Positions 33,206 through 42,079 of a stretch of DNA of 64,000 nucleotides are shown here, piece by piece. This stretch comes from Streptomyces sp. BK340. Lineage in GTDB: Bacteria > Actinomycetota > Actinomycetes > Streptomycetales > Streptomycetaceae. Below the pieces are notes generated by a model. It saw only the letters and a program-made list of their open reading frames with translations, searched no databases and was not told where the DNA came from. Location: positions 62,001 through 126,000 of the forward strand of contig NZ_VISR01000007.1 of NCBI RefSeq assembly GCF_007827595.1, written 5' to 3'. Position 1 is the stretch's first letter. Every line of letters begins with the position of its first letter. Both the position numbers and the translations under genes were made by a program.

Positions 33206-33964
33206 ATGCGCATGAACGTGTCGGCGGAGGCGGGTGAGGCCGCCGGTCTGCGGCCGCTGTCCGCGCGGTCGGTGGTGCTGAGCCTGCTGCTGGGCGCCCA
33301 TCCCCCCGAGCTGCCGGTCAAGGACCTGGTCCGGTTGGTGGAGCCCTTCGGCGTCGGCGGCTCGACGCTGCGGGCCGCGCTGAGCCGGATGGTGGCCGCC
33401 GGGGACCTGCGCCGCACGGACGGCGTGTACGGGCTCAGCGACCGGCTGCTGGCCCGCCAGCGCCGCCAGGACGAGGCGCTCCATCCCCGCACACGCGCGT
33501 GGAACGGTGACTGGCAGATGGTGGTGATCACGGCCACCGGCCGCGGCCCCGCCGAGCGGGCCGACCTGCGCGCCCGGCTGGGCGCCCTGCGCCTGGCCGA
33601 ACTCCGCGAGGGCGTGTGGCTGCGCCCGGCCAACCTCGCCCGGCCCCTGCCCGACGACCTCGCGCGCCTGGCCGAGTCCTACACCGCGCACCCCGACGGC
33701 TCCCCGCACGACCTGGCAGCCCGTCTGTGGCCGCTGGCCGCGTGGGCCACCGCCGCGCGCACCCTGCTCGCCCGCGCGGCCGGCGCCCACCACCCGGCCG
33801 ACCGCCTCGCCACCTTCGCCGCGGCCGTACGCCACCTGCTCACCGACCCCGTCCTGCCGCCCGCACTCCTGCCGCCGGACTGGCCGGGAGAGGCCCTGCG
33901 CTCGGCCTATGCGGGTTACGAGGAGGAACTGGCCGCCTCGGTGGGGCTGCGCGGGGACCACTGA
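33200..33964 (+). CDS. PaaX-family transcriptional regulator
   Basis: 254 residues. N-terminal winged helix: ARSVVLSLLLGAHPPELPVK, FGVGGSTLRAALSRMVAAGD and RTDGVYGLSDRLLARQRRQD. The central part (WNGDWQMVVITATGRGPAER) and C-terminal PaaX domain follow. PaaX proteins sense phenylacetyl-CoA or other acyl-CoAs, which fits its divergent position beside an acyl-CoA dehydrogenase. The GTG at 33200 is 14 bases after AGGAGG with a palindrome in between; ATG codons at 33206 and 33212 are alternatives. Confidence 0.88.
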   Translation: MPMRMNVSAEAGEAAGLRPLSARSVVLSLLLGAHPPELPVKDLVRLVEPFGVGGSTLRAALSRMVAAGDLRRTDGVYGLSDRLLARQRRQDEALHPRTRAWNGDWQMVVITATGRGPAERADLRARLGALRLAELREGVWLRPANLARPLPDDLARLAESYTAHPDGSPHDLAARLWPLAAWATAARTLLARAAGAHHPADRLATFAAAVRHLLTDPVLPPALLPPDWPGEALRSAYAGYEEELAASVGLRGDH

Positions 33965-33990
33965 GCCCGTTCGCTGTTCCCCGGGTCCGG

Positions 33991-34209
33991 TCAGGACGGG
34001 GTGCGCCGGTTCCCGGGATCGGCGGGGGACGCGCCGGTCTCGTCCGGTCCGGCCGCAGCGCCGCGACGAAGGGTCCTGGCCTCGCGCACGACTCGGCGCC
34101 AGGAGCGGATGAGATCCGGGATCTGGTCGAGGAGTCCCTTCAGGACGTAGACCAGTACCGACGCGACGCTCGCCGTACCCAGGATCCCCAGGACGATCTG
34201 TGACTCCAT
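33991..34209 (-). CDS. small single-TM membrane protein
   Basis: 72 residues from ATG at 34209, with GGAGGGG ten bases upstream. One N-terminal membrane helix (IVLGILGTASVASVLVYVLK) is followed by a basic amphipathic stretch (LIRSWRRVVREARTLRRG) and a polar tail. Topology should be N-out or reentrant with the basic part inside. It is convergent with the PaaX gene, 26 bp apart. No family recognised. Confidence 0.6.
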   Translation of the reverse strand: MESQIVLGILGTASVASVLVYVLKGLLDQIPDLIRSWRRVVREARTLRRGAAAGPDETGASPADPGNRRTPS

Positions 34210-34489
34210 GCTCGGCCCCTCCGGAGAATGGCGGATGGCCGAACCGAGCGCGAGCCGTTTGCAGGATGGCAGGTGTCTCAGGTCGACCACCCCGAATGGC
34301 GGTGATCAACTGAGGCCCTGCCGGCGTGCAGGCCGCGTGTGAAGTTGTCGTGATTGACGGACCGCCGAACACCTCGGCGGGCACGCCCGAAAGGGACGCC
34401 GGACCCATTCCCGTCGCGGCCGGCGAGGCCGACCGTGCAGGGGGAGTCTAGCCGCTGGGCTCACTGCGGAGGCGTCAAGTCGGCTGTTT

Positions 34490-35851
34490 TCAGGCGACGT
34501 TCTCGTCGCCGACTCCGGCACCGACCTCCCCCGCTCCAGCCGAACCCGCCTTCACAGGGAGGTGGTTGAACAGCAGGTTCAGGGCGATCGCCGTCAGACA
34601 GCCCGCGCTGATACCGCTGTTCATCACCGTCTGGAACCAGTCGGGGAACTTCGCGTACACCGTGGGCACACCCACCGGCAGCATGCCCACCGCCACCGAA
34701 ACGGCGACCACCGTCAGGTTGTTGTTGCCCTTGAAGTCGACGCCGGCCAGTGTCCTGAGCCCACTCGCCGCGACCGTCCCGAACATCACCAGACCGGCCC
34801 CGCCGAGCACCGGCGCGGGGATGGCCGCGACCACCGCGCCCAGTTTGGGCAGCAGGCCGAGCAGGACGAGGATGCCGCCGGCCGCCGCGACCACCCAGCG
34901 GCTGCGCACCCGGGTCATCCCGACCAGGCCCACGTTCTGGGCGTACGCCGTGTACGGGAAGGTGTTGAACACCCCGCCGAGCACGGTCGACAGGCCGTCC
35001 GCGCGCAGGCCGTCGGCCAGCGAGCGCGGCTCGACCCGGCGGCCGGTCATCTCGCCCACCGCGATCAGGTCACCGGTCGTCTCCGTCATGGTCACCAGTG
35101 CCACCACCAGCATGGACACGATCGCGGACGCCCTGAACGTCGGCATCCCGAAGTGGAACGGCGTGCTGATCCCCACCCAGTCCGCGTCCCCGACCCCGCC
35201 GAAGTCGGTGAACCCGAACGGCACGGCGACCGCCAGGCCGACCGCGATGCCGATCAGCACGGCGATCCGGCCGAAGGACTCCGGCGCGAAGCGCTGCACG
35301 CCGAGCACGACGGCCAGCACGAATGCCGCCAGTGCCAGGTTCCCCGGTTCCCCGAAGTCCTTCGCCCCGGCACCGCCGGCGGCCCAGTTGCCGGCGACCG
35401 GCAGCAGTGAGACCCCGATGATCAGGATCACCGTGCCGGTGACCAGCGGCGGGAAGAAGCGCAGCAACCGGCCGAAGACCGGGGCCAGCAGCACCATCGC
35501 GAGCCCCGCGACGATCACCGAGCCGTAGATCGCGGGCAGTCCGCCGCCCGTGGTCCCGATGAGCACCATCGGCGACACGGCCGCGAACGTGCAGCCCTGC
35601 ATGATCGGCAGCCGGACCCCGAACCGCCAGAACCCGACGCACTGGATCAGCGTCGCGACGCCGGACACCAGCAGATCGGCGGTGATCAGATACGCCAGGT
35701 CGGCGGCCGACAGTTTCATCGCGCCGCCCACGATCAGCGGCACCGCGACGGCGCCCGCGTACATCGCGAGCACGTGCTGCAGTCCGAAGGCCGTGAGCCG
35801 GCGTACCGGTGGTATCTCGTCGACGGGGTGCACATCTGCGGTCGTGGCCAT
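34490..35851 (-). CDS. NCS2 xanthine/uracil permease
   Basis: 453 residues, ATG at 35851 with GGAGT upstream. About 12-14 hydrophobic segments. The NCS2 signature QNVGLVGMTRVRSR is present, as are LQHVLAMYAGAVAVPLIVGG and GCTFAAVSPMVLIG. The segment ALVTMTETTGDLIAVGEMTG carries the Glu of TM8 used in substrate binding, which is of the xanthine/uric-acid rather than uracil type. It imports purines with protons or sodium. An imperfect 15 bp palindrome at 35912-35926 lies in its promoter. Confidence 0.9.
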   Translation of the reverse strand: MATTADVHPVDEIPPVRRLTAFGLQHVLAMYAGAVAVPLIVGGAMKLSAADLAYLITADLLVSGVATLIQCVGFWRFGVRLPIMQGCTFAAVSPMVLIGTTGGGLPAIYGSVIVAGLAMVLLAPVFGRLLRFFPPLVTGTVILIIGVSLLPVAGNWAAGGAGAKDFGEPGNLALAAFVLAVVLGVQRFAPESFGRIAVLIGIAVGLAVAVPFGFTDFGGVGDADWVGISTPFHFGMPTFRASAIVSMLVVALVTMTETTGDLIAVGEMTGRRVEPRSLADGLRADGLSTVLGGVFNTFPYTAYAQNVGLVGMTRVRSRWVVAAAGGILVLLGLLPKLGAVVAAIPAPVLGGAGLVMFGTVAASGLRTLAGVDFKGNNNLTVVAVSVAVGMLPVGVPTVYAKFPDWFQTVMNSGISAGCLTAIALNLLFNHLPVKAGSAGAGEVGAGVGDENVA

Positions 35852-35911
35852 GGGGACTCCAGAGCGGCGGGCGGGCAGTGACATCCGAACAGCACGAGAC
35901 CGTAAGGTCCT

Positions 35912-35926
35912 TGAACAGTTTGTTGA
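35912..35926. promoter_or_regulatory. 15 bp imperfect palindrome TGAACAGTTTGTTGA
   Basis: TGAACA and TGTTGA flank a 3 bp spacer, 61 bp upstream of the NCS2 permease ATG. IclR-type regulators of purine/allantoin genes use palindromes of this size. TTGTTGATT(T/C)CG is shared with the region before the DUF6986 gene (59171-59182). Confidence 0.35.
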
Positions 35927-35985
35927 TTTCGATCGCGTTGCCGGTGTGTGTCGTGCCCTCCGGGAGCCGCCGGTCCCGACCGTGC

Positions 35986-37326
35986 CTAGGCCGACCGCGC
36001 GGCCCCCAGCAGCGCGTCCCAGTCGGAAAGCTTGACCACACCCCGGCCGAGCCGCGCGCCCAGTGCGGCCTCCGCGCGCTCGATCGCCTGCCAGCCCGCC
36101 CACGGCACCGGTTCGACACCCGCGGCCCGCAGCGCATCGAGCGGGTCCTGCGCCACTTCCCGGCGTGCGAGCGCGGGTGCGTCCGCGAGCAGGGAGGTCG
36201 CGGTCTCCTTGGCGCACGGCCGGTTGGTGCCGATGACACCGGTGGGGCCGCGCTTGATCCAGCCGGCGACGTACTCGCCGGGGGAAACGGCGCCGTCGCG
36301 CAGAACGCGGCCCTCCGCGTGCGGCACGGTGCCGCTCGCGGCATCGAACGGCAGTCCCTCCAGCGGCACTCCGCGATAGCCGACCGAGCGCAGCACCAAC
36401 TGGGCCGCCACGTCCTCGTACCGTCCGGTGCCCGTGACGCCGCCGCGCCCGTCCGGCGCCGTCCGCTCGAAGCGCACGGCGCCCACCCGGCCGCCGTCCG
36501 CGAGCAGTTCCACGGGGCGCAGGAAGAACCGCATCCTTATCCGGCGGGCCGCCTGCCGGGCCGGCGCCGTCGCCCAGCCGCGCAGCGCCTCCACGTTGCG
36601 CCGCTGCACGGCGGGCAGCGCGGCGGAGTCGACGTATCCGGCGTCCATCTCCAACTCGGCAGGATCCAGGCTCACTTCGGTGTCCGGCAGCGCGCCCAGC
36701 TCACGCAGCTCCTTGGTGGTGAAGCGGGCCTGTGAGGGACCGCGCCGACCGACCATGTGGACCTCGTCGACCCCGCTCGCCGTCAGCGTGTCCAGCGCTG
36801 CCTGCGGCATGTCCGTCGGCCGCAGCTCACCGGCGCCCCGCACCAGCATCCGTGTGACGTCCACGGCCACGTTGCCCACGCCGATGACCACCGCGGACCG
36901 TACCCCGCGCACGAACCCCGCGTCGGTCGCGTCCGGGTGCGCGCTGTACCAGGACACGAACTCGGTCGCCGACCAGCTCCCCGGCAACTCCTCGCCGGGG
37001 ATCCCGAGGTGGCGGTCGGCGGCGGCGCCCACGCAGTACACCACCGCGTGGTACAGCGTCCGCAGCCGGGCCACGGGCAGCCCGCCGGGCCCGCCCACCC
37101 GTACCCCGCCGAGGAAGCGCACCCGGTCGTGCTCCAGCACGGTGCGCAGGTTGCCCTGCAGGGACTTGATCTTCTCGTGGTCCGGGGCGACGCCGTAGCG
37201 CACCAGCCCGTAGGGGCACGGCAGCCGGTCCAGTACGTCCACGCGCACCTCGGGATCCAGCTGGACCAGGGTCTGGGCGGTGTAGCACCCGCTCGGCCCG
37301 GATCCGACGACGGCGACACGCAGCAC
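35986..37326 (-). CDS. fprA: ferredoxin-NADP+ reductase, FprA-like
   Basis: 446 residues from GTG at 37326 (GGAG nine bases upstream). FAD-binding VAVVGSGPSGCYTAQTLV at the N-terminus, the adrenodoxin-reductase segment GLVRYGVAPDHEKIKSLQGN, the NADPH motif VVIGVGNVAVDVTRML, and the C-terminal GEYVAGWIKRGPTGVIGTNR are all present. The enzyme passes electrons between NADPH and ferredoxin, for instance to feed cytochromes P450. It is divergent from the DUF6214 gene. Confidence 0.93.
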   Translation of the reverse strand: MLRVAVVGSGPSGCYTAQTLVQLDPEVRVDVLDRLPCPYGLVRYGVAPDHEKIKSLQGNLRTVLEHDRVRFLGGVRVGGPGGLPVARLRTLYHAVVYCVGAAADRHLGIPGEELPGSWSATEFVSWYSAHPDATDAGFVRGVRSAVVIGVGNVAVDVTRMLVRGAGELRPTDMPQAALDTLTASGVDEVHMVGRRGPSQARFTTKELRELGALPDTEVSLDPAELEMDAGYVDSAALPAVQRRNVEALRGWATAPARQAARRIRMRFFLRPVELLADGGRVGAVRFERTAPDGRGGVTGTGRYEDVAAQLVLRSVGYRGVPLEGLPFDAASGTVPHAEGRVLRDGAVSPGEYVAGWIKRGPTGVIGTNRPCAKETATSLLADAPALARREVAQDPLDALRAAGVEPVPWAGWQAIERAEAALGARLGRGVVKLSDWDALLGAARSA

Positions 37327-37467
37327 GGAGGAACTCCTTGCCCGAAGGAGAAGGGTGTGCGGACGGCTCCAGCATGGCACCGCCGGGCCCGCAACGGCAG
37401 AGGCCGGCAGAGTGACCCGACGCGTGTCCCTTCTCATGGAGTGTGATGATGCGGTTACGTTGCGTGT

Positions 37468-38022
37468 GTGCTAGAAGCATCCCTTCTTAATCTTTCTGAT
37501 CGTCCCGCCGAGGACGGCGCGGTGTCCGTGCGGGCCGCGTGGGAGGTGCGGGAGCACGGGAGCGTCACGTCCTGGTTCCAGGTCCGGCTGGCCTTCCCGG
37601 ACGGCGCACGGGTGGACGCCGTGGCCGTGGTGGACGAGGGGTGCGTCCGCGTCGAGGACGTCAGGGCGCAGCCCGCGCTGTCCCTGGCCGATCTGACCGT
37701 GCTCGCCGACTGGATCGAGGGGCCGCTGTCCGAGGCGTGCGGGGAGCCGGGGAAGCCGTACGACGGGGTCGGGGAGCGGGAAGGAGGCCCAGGCCGGGAG
37801 GCCGTTCCGTACGCGGGGCCGCGGCGCGCCCGCCCCGCCTGGCCGCGGGGTGTCGAGGGGTGCCGGCTGATCGCCCGGGAGTACCGGGCGGCCCAGGAGA
37901 GCGGCGTCGATCCGGTCCTCGCGGTGATGGGCGCGACCGGGCACAGCCGCCGGAGCTCCCTCAGGCTGATCGCCCAGGCGCGGGACGCCGGCTTTCTGGC
38001 GCCTCGTCACGCAAGGCGCTGA
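37468..38022 (+). CDS. DUF6214 family protein
   Basis: 184 residues from a leaderless GTG (TACGTT lies six bases upstream and no ribosome site is visible). The N-terminal part is β-rich (VRAAWEVREHGSVTSWFQVR); the C-terminal part (GCRLIAREYRAAQESGVDPV, GATGHSRRSSLRLIAQARDA) looks like a small HTH-type helical domain. This layout is that of DUF6214 in Streptomyces. Function unknown; possibly DNA binding through its C-terminus. Confidence 0.8.
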   Translation: MLEASLLNLSDRPAEDGAVSVRAAWEVREHGSVTSWFQVRLAFPDGARVDAVAVVDEGCVRVEDVRAQPALSLADLTVLADWIEGPLSEACGEPGKPYDGVGEREGGPGREAVPYAGPRRARPAWPRGVEGCRLIAREYRAAQESGVDPVLAVMGATGHSRRSSLRLIAQARDAGFLAPRHARR

Positions 38023-38059
38023 CCGGGGAGACCGGCCGACAGGTCGGCCGCGGGAGCCG

Positions 38060-38725
38060 CTACTCGGCCCGTTCCCCGGTCGCGAAGAACCGTGAGAGGT
38101 CCTGCGTCCGGCCCGCCCCGGCTTCCGGCTCGCTCCCCGGGGGCACGCCCAGTTCCCAGTCGAGCCCGTACCGCTGGAACAGCTCGGCCCGCAGTGCGGG
38201 TACGGGCATGGGCACCCCTGGCACCAGCGCCGCGTACACCGCCCCCATCAGCAGGGCGCGCAGCAGGGGATAGTCGGCCGTGACGTCCTGGGAGCCGTAC
38301 CGGGCGACCGTGTCGCCCAGCAGCTCGGAAAGGCGCCGCTGCTCCGGGCACTGCACGAAGCCCTCGGCCTGGAGGAGCCCCGCCATGTGCTGCCGCATGA
38401 GCACCGGCCGGTCGCGGGCGAGGCCCAGGATCGCGTCGATGGCCCGGGCCAGCCGCTCGCGGCCGTCGTCGGTGTGCGGCTCCCGCTCCAGCGCCTCCTC
38501 CAGCGTGCGGTGCATCAGCCGGTGCACGGCGGACTGCACCAACTGGCGCTTGCCGGGGAAGTAGTACGAGACCAGTCCGCGTGCCGAACCCGCCCGGTCC
38601 GCGATGTCGGCCAGCGTGGTGGCCTCGAAGCCGTGCTCGTCGACCAGCTCGACGGCGGCCTGGAGCAGCCGCTCCCTGGAACGGCGGCGCAACTCTTCAT
38701 TGACCGAGGCGCTGCGCGGGGACAT
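38060..38725 (-). CDS. TetR/AcrR family transcriptional regulator
   Basis: 221 residues. The N-terminal HTH reads RERLLQAAVELVDEHGFEAT, LADIADRAGSARGLVSYYFP and GKRQLVQSAVHRLM. The C-terminal helical ligand domain is typical in length. A 21 bp inverted repeat (38740-38760) directly before the gene is the likely self-operator. Adjacent genes (DUF6214, HAD) do not point to a ligand. Confidence 0.92.
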   Translation of the reverse strand: MSPRSASVNEELRRRSRERLLQAAVELVDEHGFEATTLADIADRAGSARGLVSYYFPGKRQLVQSAVHRLMHRTLEEALEREPHTDDGRERLARAIDAILGLARDRPVLMRQHMAGLLQAEGFVQCPEQRRLSELLGDTVARYGSQDVTADYPLLRALLMGAVYAALVPGVPMPVPALRAELFQRYGLDWELGVPPGSEPEAGAGRTQDLSRFFATGERAE

Positions 38726-38739
38726 CCTGTAACTCCTGC

Positions 38740-38760
38740 GTTGACTGGCTGCCAGCCAAC
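38740..38760. promoter_or_regulatory. TetR-type operator GTTGACTGGCTGCCAGCCAAC
   Basis: Ten-base arms around a central T, nine of ten positions symmetric, 15 bp upstream of the regulator's ATG. Size and position fit autoregulation. The symmetric half-site is GTTGRCTGGC. Confidence 0.7.
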
Positions 38761-38839
38761 TATACTCAACGCGGTGGCACCGCCGTGTGCGATGTCTGTT
38801 CAGGGCTGCCGTCCGTCTGGGGCGACGCGGGGGATCGTC

Positions 38840-39574
38840 TCAGACGGACGGCGTGTGTCCGCCGGGACGCCGAGCGGATTCGGGTCGGTCCACCAGATCC
38901 AGGACTGCAAGCAGCGCGTCGGGCCGCCGTGTCACCGGCAGATGGTCCACGAAGTGCACACGGCAGCCCAGCGCGGCGGCGCCGCCGTCCGCCACCCTGC
39001 TGTCGCCGACCATCAGCACATGCCGCGGATCGACGTCCAGCGCCGCGCAGGCGGCCGAGAAGAGCCGCGGGTCCGGCTTCTGCACGCCGTGCTCGTACGA
39101 CAGCACGTACGCGTCCACGTACGCGTCGAGCCCGTGCGCGCGGAAGACCGGGCGCAGGTCCCAGCCGATGTTGCTGACCACGCCCACGCCGGTGCCGCGC
39201 TCGCGCAGCGTGCGCAGCACCTCGGCGGTGTCGGGGTACGGCGACCAGGCGGCGGGGGACATGTGCCGCTCGTACAACGCGTCGTGCAGGCCCGGGGCGG
39301 GCAGCGGCACACACCGCGACAGTCCGGTGTAGGCGGCCCGGTGCAGCTCGGCGCTCTCGTCCCGCACCGCCCACAGACCGGCGAGGTCCGCCGGCACCTC
39401 GACGGGGTCCGCCCCGCCCGGCAGCGCACCGGCCGCCTCCAAGGCCTTGGCGGTGTCGGCGAGTTCGGGCTCGGACAGCGTCAGGCCGGTCTCCGCCAGC
39501 ACGGCCCGCAGCCAGGACTCGGTGGACTCGACGCGGAACAGGGTTCCCGAGAAATCGAAGAGCACGGCAGCCAT
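38840..39574 (-). CDS. HAD-superfamily protein with variant motif I (DFSGT)
   Basis: 244 residues from ATG at 39574. The HAD fold is clear: AVLFDFSGTLFRVEST, VGVVSNIGWDLRPVF, YEHGVQKPDPRLFSAAC and HVLMVGDSRVADGG. In motif I the second Asp of DxDGT is Ser, the residue that usually acts as general acid/base in phosphatases. Haloacid dehalogenases also lack this Asp, so the reaction may not be phosphate hydrolysis. It is downstream of the frameshifted PAP2 gene on the same strand. Confidence 0.82.
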   Translation of the reverse strand: MAAVLFDFSGTLFRVESTESWLRAVLAETGLTLSEPELADTAKALEAAGALPGGADPVEVPADLAGLWAVRDESAELHRAAYTGLSRCVPLPAPGLHDALYERHMSPAAWSPYPDTAEVLRTLRERGTGVGVVSNIGWDLRPVFRAHGLDAYVDAYVLSYEHGVQKPDPRLFSAACAALDVDPRHVLMVGDSRVADGGAAALGCRVHFVDHLPVTRRPDALLAVLDLVDRPESARRPGGHTPSV

Positions 39575-39584
39575 GCGCCGGACT

Positions 39585-40237
39585 CTACCCGCGCGACGGT
39601 CGCGCGACCCGCGGCCACTCGTACACCACCACGGCCACGGCCACCACCAGCCCCCCGAACAGCCGGCCGCCCACGACGTCCCAAGGCCGGTGGGCGCCCA
39701 GCCACACCCGGGTCGGACCGACGCCGGCCACCGGGACGACGGGCACGGACACCGCCGTGCGCCACAGGACACGCCCCGCGCCGTGGCGGTGCAGCAGCCA
39801 CAGCAGGAGCCCGTAGACCACGGTGGCCGTCATGGCGTGCCCGGACGGGAACGCCGCGTGGTGCGCGCTGTCGACGGGATCCGGCCAGACCGGACGGGGC
39901 CGGTCGACAGCGGCCTTCACCGACTGCTGCACGACGGTGGCCAGGGCGACGGTGACCGTCAGTCACAGTGCCGTCGGACGGCGGCGGCCGCGCACACCAG
40001 GCGCATGGCCCGCGGGTCCCGGACCCAGTCCGTCGGGACGCGGAACACCTGCGTGAGACCGTGTTCGCGCACCGCCCGGCGGTGCTTGGCGCGGGAGACG
40101 TCGCCGGTCAGGCCGAGCAGCGGATGCCACCGGGTCGCGACGAACGTCAGCAGCAGCACGCAGCAGCCGGAGAGCACGGCGGCCGCGGTGCGGTGGGCCG
40201 GCGGACGGGGCGAAGAGCCTGCGGGCTGGTGACGCAT
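39585..40237 (-). pseudogene. PAP2-family phosphatase, frameshifted
   Basis: The N-terminal frame (from ATG 40237) gives a TM segment and SRAKHRRAVREHGLTQVFRV, TDWVRDPRAM, then stops at 39959. The next frame continues TVALATVVQQSVKAA with the three PAP2 motifs: KAAVDRPRP, FPSGHAMTAT and RVWLGAHRPWDVVGG. Joining the frames gives a normal PAP2 protein but seemingly short of ~10-15 residues at the junction, so an indel removed a stretch of a membrane helix. Active-site residues are intact on the C-terminal piece. Such enzymes dephosphorylate lipid phosphates at the membrane. Confidence 0.8.
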
Positions 40238-40304
40238 GCGGCGGTCTTCGTCGACGGGACGGGACGAGGGCCAGGGGCTCCGGCGTAGGTCCGCGCCCGC
40301 CCGT

Positions 40305-41250
40305 CTACCCCAGGGCCCGAAGCCCCGGCACGAGCGCCACCAGGACCGGGACCGCCGGTACCAGCGTGGCCACCGCCGTCAGGCGCAGGCGGTGCAGGGC
40401 CCGGGAGGCGGTCCGGGGGAGTCAGGAGACGGTGCACGCGCTGCGGGACGTGTGCGTGCGGGGCGGGGGAGGGGCCGAACACGCCCCGGTCCTCGTTGAG
40501 TTCGACCAGGGCCAGCGCGGTCGTCAGCCGGCCGAAGCGCCGGGAGGCGGTGTCGTCGGCGGCCAACTCGACCAGCCGGTGCATCTCGTCGCGGAAGGCG
40601 GCGAACACCGGCACCTGCGGGAAGCCGCCCGCCAGCGCTGCCGAGGAGTGCAGCAGCCAGTCGTGCCGGGCCCGGTCGTGGCCCTGCTCATGGGCGAGCA
40701 GGGCATCGAGCTGACGCCCTTTCAGCCGGCGCAGGGCAGCCGTCGTGACCACGAGCCGGGGTGCCGTACCCGGCAGCCACCACGCGTCGGGACGCTCGCC
40801 CTCCAGCACCACCAGCCGGTCGCTCGCCGGCTCCTCACCCGGCAACAGCGGCGCCCGGACGCGGAGTTCGGTCCGCCGCAGGTGCCGTCGCGCCCGGGCC
40901 CGTACGACCTCGCGCACCAGCATCGCGAGGCTCCACAGTCCGCCGCAGGCGAGCGTCACCGCGACGGTCGCCGCCCACGGCCCGGCGGTGCCGAGGGCGT
41001 ACGCGTCCACCACCGCGCGCGGGGCCGTACCGAAGACATGCCCCCGCACCGCCTTCCAGGCCGCGGCCGCACTGAGCGTCATCGACAGCGCACAGCACAG
41101 CAGTACGGCCGCCACCACGCACTGCCACACCCACAGGGCGACCACCGGCTCACGGTCCCGCCAGTCGGCCCGGACGAGCAGGCGCGGGGCGACGACGGCG
41201 GTCACGGCGCCGAGCAGCAGCAGTGCCACGGGGACCATCATGGGCAGCAC
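40305..41250 (-). pseudogene. M56-family membrane metallopeptidase, frameshifted near the C-terminus
   Basis: From ATG 41250 the frame encodes TM helices and the zinc motif LLAHEQGHDRARHDWL (HExxH) with the downstream LAADDTASR. At about 40,415 it passes into Pro/Gly-rich nonsense that would run to 40147 across the PAP2 gene. Removing one base restores TASRALHRLRLTAVATLVPA and GLRALG ending at 40305, the usual C-terminal helix of Streptomyces M56 proteins. The BlaI/MecI repressor that often accompanies M56 genes is absent. Loss of only the last helix might leave activity. Confidence 0.75.
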
Positions 41251-41341
41251 CCTATGAGCGCGGATCCGCTCACGGGTACGGTCGCTGGTGCCGAAGTGAC
41301 GCAGGCAACGTTTGCGTTTCCGCCGCTGGAGGACCGGCGGT

Positions 41342-41902
41342 TCACGTGGTCAGCAGCATCGCGACCATCCCGATCCCCATCGACAGCCGGCACGCACGGG
41401 CCAGCTCCGGACGGTCGCCCCAGCGCACGGCCCTCGTGCCGCCCGGCGTGGCTGCGGCGGGCACCAGGCGGGCGCCGGACAGCAGCACGTAGCCGGTGAA
41501 GTAGAGCAGGAGCGCACCCGTCACCAGAGGTACCCCGGCGCCGATGTGCGGGTGGTGGTGGGAGGCCGGCGAGGCGGGTGAGGCCGCCATGACGAGGGAC
41601 ATGTAGACCATCGCCGCCGTACCCACCAGATGGTGCAGATGGTGCGGGCCGCTGCGCGCGGCCCACAGGGCGCGCAGCGCCGCCGCACCGAACACGGCCG
41701 CGTACAGCGGCCACGCCCAGCGCGGCGGGGTGAACACCGCGGCGGGCACGGCCATCGCGGCCATGCCGAACCCCATGAGAGCCTCGCCGCCCGCCGAGCG
41801 GCGCTGCTCCTCGACACCGCTGCGCATCCGCAGCAGGCAGTACGCCCCGGTCGCCGCGCACAGCGCGACCAGCAGCCAGGCGGCCGACACCGGTCCGTGC
41901 AC
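41342..41902 (-). CDS. DUF5134 membrane protein
   Basis: 186 residues from GTG at 41902 with GGAGGTG upstream. Five or six membrane segments and a His-rich loop (SHHHPHIG, with HHLHHLVG in the third helix) are typical of DUF5134, a family often found near M56 peptidase and copper-handling genes. A role in metal handling is inferred from the His cluster only. Confidence 0.8.
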   Translation of the reverse strand: MHGPVSAAWLLVALCAATGAYCLLRMRSGVEEQRRSAGGEALMGFGMAAMAVPAAVFTPPRWAWPLYAAVFGAAALRALWAARSGPHHLHHLVGTAAMVYMSLVMAASPASPASHHHPHIGAGVPLVTGALLLYFTGYVLLSGARLVPAAATPGGTRAVRWGDRPELARACRLSMGIGMVAMLLTT

Positions 41903-42046
41903 GCGCCCACCTCCATGCTCGACGGTCGGTCGAGGAATGCGATTCCCACGGCACGCGGGGCGCATACGAGCGCAAGGATGTACACGGGGAGCATTCGCCG
42001 GAGCACAGCAGGTGATGGAGCGGGTCACGATTCCGCGGGCGATATC

Positions 42047-42060
42047 TTTTACTAGTAAAA
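42047..42060. promoter_or_regulatory. perfect palindrome TTTTACTAGTAAAA, likely MarR operator
   Basis: A 14 bp AT-rich perfect palindrome in otherwise GC-rich DNA, ending 20 bp before the FUSC ATG. It overlaps the region where the -35 element of the leaderless promoter (TAAATT at 42068-42073) should lie. The operon encodes a MarR repressor, so it is the natural candidate regulator. Confidence 0.65.
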
Positions 42061-42079
42061 CACATGCTAAATTGATTGT

